DNA of 64,000 nt from NCBI RefSeq assembly GCF_001314325.1, contig NZ_CP009429.1, forward strand, positions 1,054,501 to 1,118,500, written 5' to 3'. The translations under genes were made by a program, and so were the position numbers. Within the stretch, counting starts at the first letter, position 1, and the number at the start of each line of letters is the position of its first letter. The notes below the pieces were generated by a model. The model saw only the letters and a list, made by a program, of their open reading frames with translations, made no database searches and was not told where the DNA came from. Source of the stretch: Sphingopyxis macrogoltabida (GTDB lineage: Bacteria > Pseudomonadota > Alphaproteobacteria > Sphingomonadales > Sphingomonadaceae). Positions 25,301-33,933 of the stretch are shown here, piece by piece.

Positions 25301-26124
25301 GCACCACGGCCAGCTATCTGTCGCAGGCCGAGATGGTCCTGACCGCAGACCATGATTGGGTTCGACTGGCGCAGGATGAGCGCAAGAAAGTCCTCGAAAA
25401 GCTCGCGGCCGACCGAACTGCGCAGAACGCGGTGGAATACCGGCAGGCGCTGGCCAAGCTGAAGAAGGATTACATCACCGCCTATGTCGGGCTGCACAGC
25501 AAGGCACGCCTTGGGGTCACGGAAGAGAACACGAAGTCGGCGCTTCGCAAAGATCCGCGGCTCGTCGCAATGCGGGCTCTGGCTGGTATCTCGTTGATGC
25601 CGACCAGCCAGCTGACGAGTTTCGAGGAGAAGCTGGACAAATTGAAGAGCTGCGCATCCCTCGTGGAGTCCGAGCTGTTGGCGAGCCCTTGGTGCCCGCA
25701 CTGCGGCTTCCGGCCGGCGAACGAGCAAGGCGACCTACTTCCGGCTTCAAACATCCTGAAGCAGCTCGACGACGAGCTCGACAGATTGATCGGTGGCTGG
25801 GCGCAGACCCTGCTCGACAACCTCGACGATCCGATCATCCAGGAGAACTTTGATCTCCTGATGCCTGCTGCCCGCTCCATCGTCGATGGCTTCATTTCGT
25901 CGAAGGCTCTGCCGGACCCTGTGACGCCCGATTTTGTCGCCGCCGTTCAGGAGGCGCTGTCTGGGCTGGAGAAGATCAACGTGAGCGGCGCAGACATAAG
26001 GCAAGCGCTGCTGCAAGGAGGGTCGCCGGCAACGCCAGACGATCTGCGCAAGCGCTTCGAAACCTTCCTGAATGAGCGCTGTAAGGGCAAGGACACGACC
26101 AAACTTCGCTTTGTGGTGGAGTGA
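22393..26124 (+). CDS. brxC: BrxC/PglY-type large P-loop ATPase
   Basis: 1243 aa. Start ATG 22393 has AGGGG upstream, though a TTG at 22375 is in frame. Walker A GNYGTGKS is at 69-76 and Walker B GVLLVVDEFLEYL at about 174-186, giving an AAA-type motor typical of BrxC. The long middle and C-terminal parts are mostly helical with coiled-coil character, and a lone CPHC pair lies near residue 1105. In BREX, BrxC is essential for defence and is thought to work with PglZ and the methyltransferase in an ATP-driven complex. It overlaps a GTG of the next frame. The gene looks intact, with no frameshift. Confidence 0.87.
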   Translation: MTMRYGDLIQFEPIESVIQLLDANRPDEAKKLVSTYVISDDMAERIAMQMIPQLSFDEAVDHKGVLVVGNYGTGKSHLMSVLSLVAEDAGYVSMIRHPKVAEAASAIAGKFKVHRIEISSQMSLRDIITQQLEAFLEKQGVSFSFPAADKVINNKAAFEEMMAAFAEVHPNHGVLLVVDEFLEYLRSRKDHDLVLDLSFLREIGEVAKHLRFRFVAGVQEAIFDSSRFQHVADSLRRVKDRFTQILLARQDVSFVVAERLLKKTTDQQDKIRSYLTPFAKFYGSMNERMDEYVRLFPVHPDYIGTFERLVFTEKRGALVTLRDQIQAILKDQVPEDRPGLIGYDKFWETVTSNSVLRADPNIGPVLKVSEVLSERVSKAFTRPAYKPMALRIIDGLSVHRLTTGGDIYVPVGPTAEELRDTLCLFQPGIEDMGGEPEADLLSLVQTVLRETLKTVNGQFISKAADTEQYYLDLKKDVDYDAQIEKRAEALSDDALDRAYYSAIRQLMERTDDTAYVTGHQIWQYQIEWQERRVERSGYLFFGAPNDRPTAQPERDFYIYFIQPFEPPRFRDDTKGDEVFFRLKGLDEAIKRHLSFYAAAQELASTASGGAKTVYLDKAKDALRDMSKWLQEKQMAAYEVTYQGKSKTLQEWTKGVSLRDKARLGPDERINFRDVVNVIAGLALNNQFAEVAPEYPTFSALVTEANRKQLIGNALRALAGGNRTKDAVVILDGLEMLDGDRIDPTHSRYAKEVLARLKAKGRGQVLNRSELVSGEAEVEYFAPTKFRLEPDLMVAVLGGLVYSGDIVLAVTGDKVDSGKITLLAERPLEELKQFKHVEAPKEINVAVLRSLFEMLGLPPGLAQQATQGSDEPVKLLQEEVGKLTRRVLSAATDMSGRLSFWGQSLLREEEIRDWRTKLDALKAFSESLAPYNTVGKLKNLRIGSDDIAAQTKNLEILQAVEGMLELVAELGTTASYLSQAEMVLTADHDWVRLAQDERKKVLEKLAADRTAQNAVEYRQALAKLKKDYITAYVGLHSKARLGVTEENTKSALRKDPRLVAMRALAGISLMPTSQLTSFEEKLDKLKSCASLVESELLASPWCPHCGFRPANEQGDLLPASNILKQLDDELDRLIGGWAQTLLDNLDDPIIQENFDLLMPAARSIVDGFISSKALPDPVTPDFVAAVQEALSGLEKINVSGADIRQALLQGGSPATPDDLRKRFETFLNERCKGKDTTKLRFVVE

Positions 26125-26129
26125 AGTCC

Positions 26130-27479
26130 ATGTCCATCCAAGCTGTCACGGACATCGATGTCTTAGCGCTCGCGGTTCGGGACCGAGAGTCTCGTCGACT
26201 GGTTGAGGAAGCGATTACCGCCTATCGCGGAGGAGCGCTCCGCTCCGCAATTATGTCGGTTTGGATCGCAGTCGTGCACGACATCTTCTCGAAGGGGCGG
26301 GAATTGGCCGGTCAGGGAGATGCGGCATCGATCGCTTTTGTTGGGAAGCTCGACAATGCGATTGAACACAAAAACATCGTGCAGATGCAAGCGCTGGAAC
26401 GTGAACTACTAGATACGGCAAAAGACGATCTGCAGCTTGTTACCCCGCATGAGCACGAGACGCTGAGGAGGATCCAGGAGGATCGCCACTTGTGCGCCCA
26501 CCCGGCATTCATCACGGAGGACGAGCTATTTCAGCCGTCCCCTGACCTGGTCAGATCGCATATCGTTCACGCTTTGCAGTGTCTGTTGATCCACGCGCCG
26601 CTGCAGGGAAAGAGCGCACTTAACCGCTTCAAAGCAGACGTCCTCAGCCCCTCATTCCCGTCAACCGAGGAAGGCATCAGGACCTTTGTAACGGCCAAAT
26701 ACCTCAACCGCTCTAAAGACGCTTTGGTGGCAAACCTGATCAAGGTTCTGCTGAAGGCGCCGTTCTTAGAAGGAGAGGAGGAACTGCTCAAGAAGAAGCG
26801 CCAGCTCGCATGGACCCTTAGCGAGGTCGCGGCAAAGAAAACGGGGATTTTCGAGGGTATAGCGCGTCCGTTCGTCGGGCAGTTTTTTGACGGGGTAGAT
26901 GATGGCCGCCTTCTGAACATTTGCACTTATATCGGCGCTGAGCAGCAGCTTTGGGGCTGGCTCACCGATCCCGTTAAGCTGCGCCTTGTGCGACTAATTG
27001 AAGAATGCACGATTGAAGACCTGAAGGACCACCTGGTTTTCGACGCATTCACGATCCCTGAGTTAGCGGACACGCTGTTGGCAAAGTTCACTAGCTTTGA
27101 GGCACCCGACCGCATCAAATTATTGTCTGACAATCCCTGTCGGGAGTTTGTGCCGTTCGGCATCGACATCTACGCTACGGCGAGCAGCTATAGCGATGCA
27201 GAAAGGCTTGGGCAGACGGTCGTTATTCCCCTCGCGCCTCATTTTGGTGTGGATGACATCGGGCATTTGCTCGATGCTGTGCTTGGGAATAGCCAGATCT
27301 CTTACGCGTCGGGGACGGCGCACGTCCTCCTAGAGGTTCTCAAGCTGACATCAGCGACTCTGCCGGCATCGCGAAACCATTGGCAGCGTTTTGTCGATGA
27401 AATGACCGCCCAGCATGGCGGCAAGACTGACACGCCATACTCCTATCCCAGCATTCGCGCGAAGCTAGACGCGGCGTAA
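26130..27479 (+). CDS. HEPN-like protein embedded in BREX
   Basis: 449 aa, not one of the six standard BREX type 3 genes. ATG 26130 has GGAG 9 nt upstream (a GTG at 26121 overlaps brxC). The N-terminal 130 residues look like a HEPN helical bundle: EAITAYRGGALRSAIMSVW early on and, after a helical stretch, IQEDRHLCAHPAF, which contains an R-x4-H motif (R-HLCA-H), the catalytic signature of HEPN ribonucleases. The rest is helical, with no motif I recognise. Position between brxC and pglX, with short gaps on both sides, suggests co-transcription. I infer a possible RNA-cutting effector or a BREX accessory factor. No experimental support is visible. Confidence 0.55.
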   Translation: MSIQAVTDIDVLALAVRDRESRRLVEEAITAYRGGALRSAIMSVWIAVVHDIFSKGRELAGQGDAASIAFVGKLDNAIEHKNIVQMQALERELLDTAKDDLQLVTPHEHETLRRIQEDRHLCAHPAFITEDELFQPSPDLVRSHIVHALQCLLIHAPLQGKSALNRFKADVLSPSFPSTEEGIRTFVTAKYLNRSKDALVANLIKVLLKAPFLEGEEELLKKKRQLAWTLSEVAAKKTGIFEGIARPFVGQFFDGVDDGRLLNICTYIGAEQQLWGWLTDPVKLRLVRLIEECTIEDLKDHLVFDAFTIPELADTLLAKFTSFEAPDRIKLLSDNPCREFVPFGIDIYATASSYSDAERLGQTVVIPLAPHFGVDDIGHLLDAVLGNSQISYASGTAHVLLEVLKLTSATLPASRNHWQRFVDEMTAQHGGKTDTPYSYPSIRAKLDAA

Positions 27480-27492
27480 AAGGTGACTCCAA

Positions 27493-27893
27493 ATGAATGA
27501 CCTCCTTAGCCATCATACCGGCACGAACAAGAAGGACCAGGTTGAGTGCCTTGGTATTGTCTTCCCGAACGAGGATGCCCGGCGGGAGCATTTCCTGAAA
27601 CTGCTGGCCGAAAAGCTGAAGGATCCGGCGTTCCGCAACCAAGAGGGCTTTCCGCAAGGAACGGATGAGGCGATCCTAGCGATGTCGGATCCGCCTTACT
27701 ATACGGCGTGTCCGAACCCGTGGTTGACTGATTTCCTTGAATATTTCGGGCAAGCTTATGATCCGAAAAAGGAATATTCACGCGAGCCGATGGCTGTGGA
27801 CGTTTCCGTTGGAAAAAGCGACCCCGTCTACAAGGCGCATTCGTACCACACCAAGGTTCCCCACCTGGCGATAGTTCCGTCCATCCTGCACTA
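27493..27893 (+). pseudogene. pglX: pglX (DUF1156 type), 5' fragment
   Basis: First 133 codons of the BREX adenine methyltransferase. It has SDPPYYTACPNPWL (65-78), the DPPY-type target-base motif IV, and AHSYHTKVPHLAIVPSILH just before the break. The IS5-family element enters after TA (27892-27893) and creates an in-frame TAG. Joining to 28748 restores ILH-YTEPGDVVLDGF in frame, a typical DUF1156 sequence. The original protein would be 924 aa. Start ATG 27493 follows AAAAGGTGA. The fragment alone lacks the AdoMet-binding motif and should be inactive. Confidence 0.88.
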
Positions 27894-28747
27894 GGGTTAA
27901 AACCCAATCAGCCTCTTGAAATTGCTTGTATGTATTGATTCAAAGGGCCTTCACCGCAGCGGGAGGCCCTTCACGATGTCGCGTTCTTTATTCTGGTTGT
28001 CGGACGAAGCTTGGCTGGCGATCGAGCCGTACTTGCCCCGGAACCAGCCTGGTGCGCGACGGGTCGATGACCGGCGGGTGATTTCGGGCATCCTTCATGT
28101 ACTGAAATCCGGCTGCCGGTGGTGCGACTGTCCGGCAGACTATGGACCATCGACGACGGTCTACAACCGCTTCAACCGCTGGTCGCGGCGGGGGTTCTGG
28201 ACGAAGTTGCTCGATGCCTTGGCAGGGGCGGGTGCGGTGACGAAGAGCACGGCGATCGATAGCACCTACATCAAAGCCCAGCGCTCGGCCTTTGGTGGAA
28301 AAGGGGGCGCCAGACGCAGGCGATCGGTCGTTCTCGCGGCGGCTGGACAACCAAGATCCATGCCCTGACCGACGTTCTCGGCCGCCCCTATGCCCTTATG
28401 CTGACGGCGGGCAATGTCAGCGATGTGAAGGCTGCACCGGCACTGCTCGAACGCGCCGGACCGATGCGCTACCTGCTCGGCGACAAGGGCTACGACGCAA
28501 ACCGGCTGCGGACGTCCTTGCGCGAGAATGGCACCAGCCCCGTCATTCCGGGTCGCCGCAACCGCAAGCGAGCCATCCGATACGATCAGCACCGCTACCG
28601 TAGCCGGCACCTCATCGAAAATGCCTTCTGCCGGATCAAAGACTTCCGTCGGATCGCCACACGCTACGACAAGCTCGCCGCCAACTTCCTGTCAGCCGTC
28701 GCGCTGGTCACTACCTTGGCCTTCTGGCTCTGAATGAGTCTCAGCCC
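27894..28747. mobile_element. IS5-family (IS427-like) insertion sequence
   Basis: 854 bp, inserted in pglX. Ends are GGGTTAAAACCCAATCAG (left) and, inverted, GGGCTGAGACTCATTCAG (right), 13 of 18 bases matching. The target TA is duplicated (27892-27893 and 28748-28749); CTA is a second possible boundary. Size, TA target and a two-frame transposase fit the IS427 group. The element looks complete and fairly recent. Confidence 0.88.
27976..28733 (+). CDS. IS5-family transposase (frameshifted orfA/orfB)
   Basis: DDE transposase in two overlapping frames. OrfA starts at ATG 27976 after GGGAGG (MSRSLFWLSDEAWLAIEPYL) and contains the AIDSTYIKAQ catalytic Asp region. It shifts frame near 28299-28307, an A4G5 run suited to programmed slippage. 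OrfB carries the second Asp region (LLGDKGYDANRLR) and the Glu region (RSRHLIENAFCRIKDFRR), ending at 28733. The fusion would be about 252 aa. Two-frame organisation is normal for IS427-type elements, so this is probably functional rather than broken. Confidence 0.85.
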
Positions 28748-31123
28748 TACACCGAGCCTGGCGATGTTGTTCTCGACGGGTTTGCCGGCTCCGGCATGAC
28801 CGGTGTAGCTGCGCAATGGTGTGCAGTCGCACCCGCACAGTACAAGGCCATGATCGAAAGTGAATGGAAAGCGGCAGGACTAGAGGCTCCCAAGTGGGGG
28901 GGGAGGCCGACGATCCTCTCTGACATATCTCCGGTTGCAACATTTATTGCGGACAATTACAATCACTCACTCGATATTGAGTCATTTCTAGAAGAAGCTA
29001 ACCGAATATTTTCGGAGCTCGAGTCCGAGTACGGTTGGATGTACGCGGTTCATGACGGATCACGTATCGGGAAAATCGGCTTCACGGTTTGGTCTGAAGT
29101 GTTCCATTGTCCCGAGTGCGCTGGTGAAATCCTATTCCACGATCACGCACTAGATACATCGGGACGTGTCAAAGACACAATTGTCTGTCCTCATTGCGAC
29201 GCCGATTTAGGAAAGCGCGAGCTGGAGCTCGCATTCGAGACCATTCTCGACCCAGGGACAAAACAGGAAAGGCAACGCCCAAAGCGACGCCCCGTTTTGG
29301 TTAGTTATACAAGCTCAAAGAAAAAATACGACCGGAAGCCGAGTGATGATGATCTGAATATCATCAAACGGGTGGCCGACATGCCGTTTCCTGTCAATGC
29401 GCCAACGAATGAGTTTCCCGACATGCAAATGACTCGGGTTGGCCGGATGCGGACGACTAAGGTTCAAAACATACATGACCTCTTCTTGCCGCGCTCACTT
29501 CAGGTTCTGTCCGGATTTTTTGCAAAGGTGCGAGAGGTCAAGGATGCGAATGTAAGAAGGGCGCTCACAATTATCGCCCAGCACCAGTTCGTAAATGCGT
29601 CGATTCTCAATCGATATCGCCCGGCATCGTCTTTTGGCAATTCACCTCTTACAGGTGTATTCTACGTTTCGTCGCTAGTAGCCGAAGCTAATGTCATTGA
29701 TCTCCTGCGGGGTAGTATCAATCGAATTAAAAGAATGGAGAAGACGGCTTGGGGTAAGGGCAGGTCATGGGGGAAATCGGTATTCGTTTCAACGAATAGT
29801 GCTGCAAAAATTTGCGGCATTCCAGAAGGGTCAGTGGACTACATTTTTACTGATCCGCCTTTCGGAGAAAACATATATTACTCTGACTTGAATTATTTGA
29901 CTGAGTCATGGCATGGTGTGATTACTGATCCTGACCGTGAAGCAATAGTGGATCGCGTAAAGGGGAAGGGAATTCCAGAATATCAAAGGTTGATGCAGGC
30001 ATGTTTTGCGGAGTTTTATAGGGTATTGAAACCCGGTCGTTGGATGACTGTAGTATTTTCTAATAGTCGCGCGTCGGTATGGAACTCAATTCAAGTGGCG
30101 CTGCAACAGGTGGGTTTTGTTGTTGCGGAGGTCTCTACCCTTGATAAAATTCATTTGACATTTCAGCAGGCGATGTCGCCCAATGCCGTCAAGCAGGATC
30201 TGGTTATATCCGTCTACAAACCGAACGGAGGATTAGAGCAGCGATTATCGGAGAGGGGGGCTGCCCCTGAGTCTGCGTGGGATTTCGTCCAGACGCACCT
30301 GCGCCAGCTACCTGTCTCCAAGCAAAGAAATGGTTTGCTGGAAGTGGTGGTTGAGCGCGACGCTCGTCGCATTTACGATCGGATGGTCGCATGGTTCGTC
30401 CGTCACGACTTTCCGGTGCCTCTTTCAACTGAGGAATTCCTTGAAGGCCTTCGGAACCGCTTCCCCATGCGCGACGGCATGGCGTTCCTTCCGGAGCAGG
30501 TCGCAGAGTACGACCGCAAGCGTGCTCAGGCGGCGCAGGCACCCCAGATGGAGCTGTTTGTCTCTGACGAGCGCTCTGCGATCGACTGGCTAACCGACTT
30601 CCTGGGCAAGCGTCCATCTACCTATCAGGAGGTGCACCCTGAGTTTACAACCCAGCTTGGCGCAGGCTGGCGGAAGCACGAGGAAAGACCGGAGCTCTCG
30701 GCGCTGCTCGCTGACAATTTCCTCCGCTACGATGGCGACAATGACGTGCCGAGCCAGATCCACAGCTACCTCTCATCGAACTTCAAGGATTTGCGCGGTC
30801 TGGAGAAAGAAGATCCGCGCCTGAAGTCCAAGGCGAAAGACCGCTGGTACGTTCCCGATCCGAGCAAGTCGAAGGATCTGGAGAAGAAGCGCGAGCGGTC
30901 ACTGCTCAAGGAGTTCGAGAACTACAAGTCCGTGTCCGGGCGTAAGTTGAAGGAGTTCCGTCTCGAAGTGCTGCGCGCGGGCTTCAAGACCGCGTGGGGG
31001 GCAAAGGACTACAAGACCATCATCGGCATCGCCCAGAAGATCCCTGAAGAGGCGCTGCAGGAGGATGAGAAGCTGCTGCTCTGGTACGATCAGGCGCTCA
31101 CCCGCATGGAGGCTGATGCGTGA
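28748..31123 (+). pseudogene. pglX: pglX (DUF1156 type), 3' fragment
   Basis: Codons 134-924 of the interrupted N6-adenine methyltransferase. In the rebuilt protein motif I reads DGFAGSGMTG at 143-152 (AdoMet binding), a CPEC/CPHC zinc-ribbon-like pair follows, and a second catalytic-type motif FTDPPFGENIYY lies near 500-511. The first usable ATG (28796) falls inside motif I, so a protein made from this half alone would lack it. Its stop overlaps the brxHII start (GTGA). The stretch at about 28.9-30.2 kb is visibly AT-richer than the rest of the window, supporting foreign origin. In BREX this enzyme marks host DNA and is also needed for defence. Confidence 0.87.
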
Positions 31124-33933
31124 AGTGTGCGGGCGGTGGACATGGCATCGGCGATTGGTGCTGGCATGAACGACATGCCACACCCTGCCGTGTCGTTGAT
31201 CGGGAGGAGATCTGGGGCGCAACCGCCTATCGGGTCTGGCTGCCCGGCAAGGACGCTGTCGTCCGGGCTCGCTCGACTGACCTGATGCCGCTTGAAGTCG
31301 TCCAGCCGACGGTCAATCAGATCCTGCACACCGCTGCGGCGGCGAAGCTGCTGGATGCGTTGGAGGACAACCTCCTTCTTGCGCCCATCCAGTCAAGCGT
31401 CGTGCCGCTGCCACATCAGCTCTACGCCCTTAACCGGGCCATGAGCCGAGACAGGATCCGATACCTGTTCGCGGACGAGGTCGGACTTGGTAAGACCATT
31501 GAGGCCGGCCTCGTCCTGCGTGAGTTAAAGCTTCGGGGCATGGCCCGCCGGATACTTGTCGTGGCGCCCAATGGACTGGTCAGGCAGTGGAAAGCTGAAA
31601 TGCGTCTGCATTTCGGCGAACACCTCCAGTACATCGAGCCCGCTGAGCTTTCCGCGTTTCGCCAGTGGCATAGCGATGAGGAGAACCTCTGGCGGCTGCA
31701 TGATCAGGTGATCTGCTCTCTGGACTCCGTGAAGCCGCTCGAAGGCCGGCGAGGGTGGAGCCTTGAACAGCTCAGCACCTACAATCGGGAGCGCTTCGAA
31801 GACCTGATTTCAGCATCGTGGGACCTGGTCATCATCGACGAAGCCCACCGCATGGGTGGCAGCACAGACCAGGTCGCGCGATATAAGCTCGGCGCTGCAC
31901 TGGCGGAAGCAGCACCGTACCTACTGCTGCTGTCCGCGACCCCGCATCAGGGGAAGACCGATCAGTTCCATCGGCTGATGCAGCTGCTCGACCGGGACAC
32001 CTTTCCGGACGAGAGCAGCGTCTCCAGCGAGCGGGTACGCCCCTTCGTCGTGCGCACAGAAAAGCGCGTCGCGATCGATGCCGAGGGAAAGCCGCTCTTC
32101 AAGCCGCGCATGACCCGGCTTCATCCAGTGGCATGGCAGGACCGCCATACGAGCCAACAGAAGCTCTACGAGGCCGTTACCGGCTATGTGCGTCACGGCT
32201 ACAATCAGGCGATGGCCGCGAAGCAGCGGCACATCGGGTTCCTGATGATCCTGATGCAACGGCTTGTGACGTCCAGCACGGCGGCCATTCGGGCGACCCT
32301 TGAAAAACGCCAAGCCTTGCTGGATCAGCCGCAGCTTCAGCCATCCTTGTTTGAGACGGCTGACGTTGACGAGTGGGCTGAACTTGATGGCCAGACCCAG
32401 GTGGATCTCGCGATCCAGGCCAAGGGTTGGGAAATGGAGAAGGCCGAGGTCGAGACGCTGCTCGAGCTTGCCCGCGCCACGGAGGCGCAGGGAACGGACG
32501 CCAAGGCTGAGGCGCTTCTCGAGCTGATCTACAAGCTGCAGCAGGAAGAGAACGATCCTGAGTTGAAGGTGCTGGTCTTCACCGAGTTCGTCCCCACGCA
32601 GGCTATGCTTACGGAATTCCTCGAAAGTCGAGGCTTTTCGGTCGTCACCCTGAATGGGAGTATGGATCTCGAAGCGCGCAGCCGGGCTCAGCAGTCATTC
32701 TCACGAGATATCCGCATTCTGATCTCGACGGACGCTGGCGGCGAGGGCTTGAACCTCCAGTTTTGCCACGTCATCGTGAACTTCGACATGCCGTGGAATC
32801 CCATGCGGGTCGAACAGCGCATCGGTCGCGTCGACCGTATCGGGCAGCCGCACGTCGTCCGAGCGATCAACTTCGTTCTTGAGGATACCGTCGAGCATCG
32901 CGTGCGCGAGGTTCTCGAAGAAAAGCTCGCGGTCATCGCCGAGGAGTTCGGAGTAGATAAGGCGGCCGATGTGATGGATTCGGTCGAAGCAGAGCCACTT
33001 TTTGACGAGTTGTTTGTCCATGGGCTTCAGAACCCGGAAGACGTCGAGAGGGAATGCGACGCGGTCGTAGCACAGCTTCGATCGACGATCGCAGAAGGCC
33101 GGAGGAGCAACGAGCTTCTGTCCGATGGGCATCAGCTCGATCCGGACGATGCTCGCAAATGGAGAGACCATCCTGCGCAGTTTTGGCTTGAGCGGGCAAT
33201 CACCACGGGGTTGTCTGCGCGGGGAGGAGAGGCGGTCAAAGAAGCTGATGTCTGGCGGGTGCGCTGGGCTGACGGAAGCGAGTCCACCAATGTCTGCTTT
33301 GATGCCAGAACGGCCGAGGAGCGGCCCGACGCCGACTGGGTGACGCTTGAATATCCTCGCGCTAGGGCACTGATCAGCGAGCTGCCGCGATGTGTTTCCG
33401 GGCAACCGCTTCCTGTCGTCCGGATTGCCGGACTTCCTGACAGCGTCCGGGGCGTATGGTCGCTGTGGGAAATCAGCTTGTCCGCAGATGTCTTTAGCAG
33501 GCGGCGCTTCCTTTCGGTCTTCGTGAATGACGAAGGGCGGACATTCCTGCCCACGGCCAAGCGGATATGGGATCTCCTCCTGACGGAACATGTCGAAAGC
33601 ATCGGAGCGGTTGCAGCCGGTGACGCAAGTGGGTGCTTTGAAAGTTCAAGAGAAGCAGCGCTCGTCCAAGGCGAACGCATCTTTGCTGAGCTGATCGAAG
33701 AGCACGGGGTCCGTATCCAGGACGAGCGTGAACGGGCCAAGTACGCCTTCGATGCTCGACATCAGGCTATTGGCCGGATCGGACTACAAACAGTTCGGGA
33801 TTATCGTCGCAAGCGTCTGCGCGCCGACCATGACGCCCGCATGGCGCAGCTCGATGCCGCAGAAGCTTATACGCCCGACCTCACCGCCGTTCTCATGTTA
33901 CGTGTCGGCGCCCCCGAAGGGGATGGGCTATGA
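31120..33933 (+). CDS. brxHII: BrxHII SNF2-type helicase
   Basis: 937 aa SWI2/SNF2 DNA translocase. Start is GTG 31120, overlapping the pglX stop. Helicase motifs are DEVGLGKT (119-126), DEAH (240-243), LSATPHQGKTDQF, and in the second RecA lobe ISTDAGGEGLNLQF, MPWNPMRVEQRIGRVDRIGQ. The middle holds an insertion of helical sequence, and the C-terminal 300 residues are family-specific. In BREX type 3 this helicase follows pglX and precedes pglZ, exactly as here. It probably moves along phage DNA or remodels the complex. Intact. It overlaps pglZ by 4 nt. Confidence 0.88.
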   Translation: MKCAGGGHGIGDWCWHERHATPCRVVDREEIWGATAYRVWLPGKDAVVRARSTDLMPLEVVQPTVNQILHTAAAAKLLDALEDNLLLAPIQSSVVPLPHQLYALNRAMSRDRIRYLFADEVGLGKTIEAGLVLRELKLRGMARRILVVAPNGLVRQWKAEMRLHFGEHLQYIEPAELSAFRQWHSDEENLWRLHDQVICSLDSVKPLEGRRGWSLEQLSTYNRERFEDLISASWDLVIIDEAHRMGGSTDQVARYKLGAALAEAAPYLLLLSATPHQGKTDQFHRLMQLLDRDTFPDESSVSSERVRPFVVRTEKRVAIDAEGKPLFKPRMTRLHPVAWQDRHTSQQKLYEAVTGYVRHGYNQAMAAKQRHIGFLMILMQRLVTSSTAAIRATLEKRQALLDQPQLQPSLFETADVDEWAELDGQTQVDLAIQAKGWEMEKAEVETLLELARATEAQGTDAKAEALLELIYKLQQEENDPELKVLVFTEFVPTQAMLTEFLESRGFSVVTLNGSMDLEARSRAQQSFSRDIRILISTDAGGEGLNLQFCHVIVNFDMPWNPMRVEQRIGRVDRIGQPHVVRAINFVLEDTVEHRVREVLEEKLAVIAEEFGVDKAADVMDSVEAEPLFDELFVHGLQNPEDVERECDAVVAQLRSTIAEGRRSNELLSDGHQLDPDDARKWRDHPAQFWLERAITTGLSARGGEAVKEADVWRVRWADGSESTNVCFDARTAEERPDADWVTLEYPRARALISELPRCVSGQPLPVVRIAGLPDSVRGVWSLWEISLSADVFSRRRFLSVFVNDEGRTFLPTAKRIWDLLLTEHVESIGAVAAGDASGCFESSREAALVQGERIFAELIEEHGVRIQDERERAKYAFDARHQAIGRIGLQTVRDYRRKRLRADHDARMAQLDAAEAYTPDLTAVLMLRVGAPEGDGL

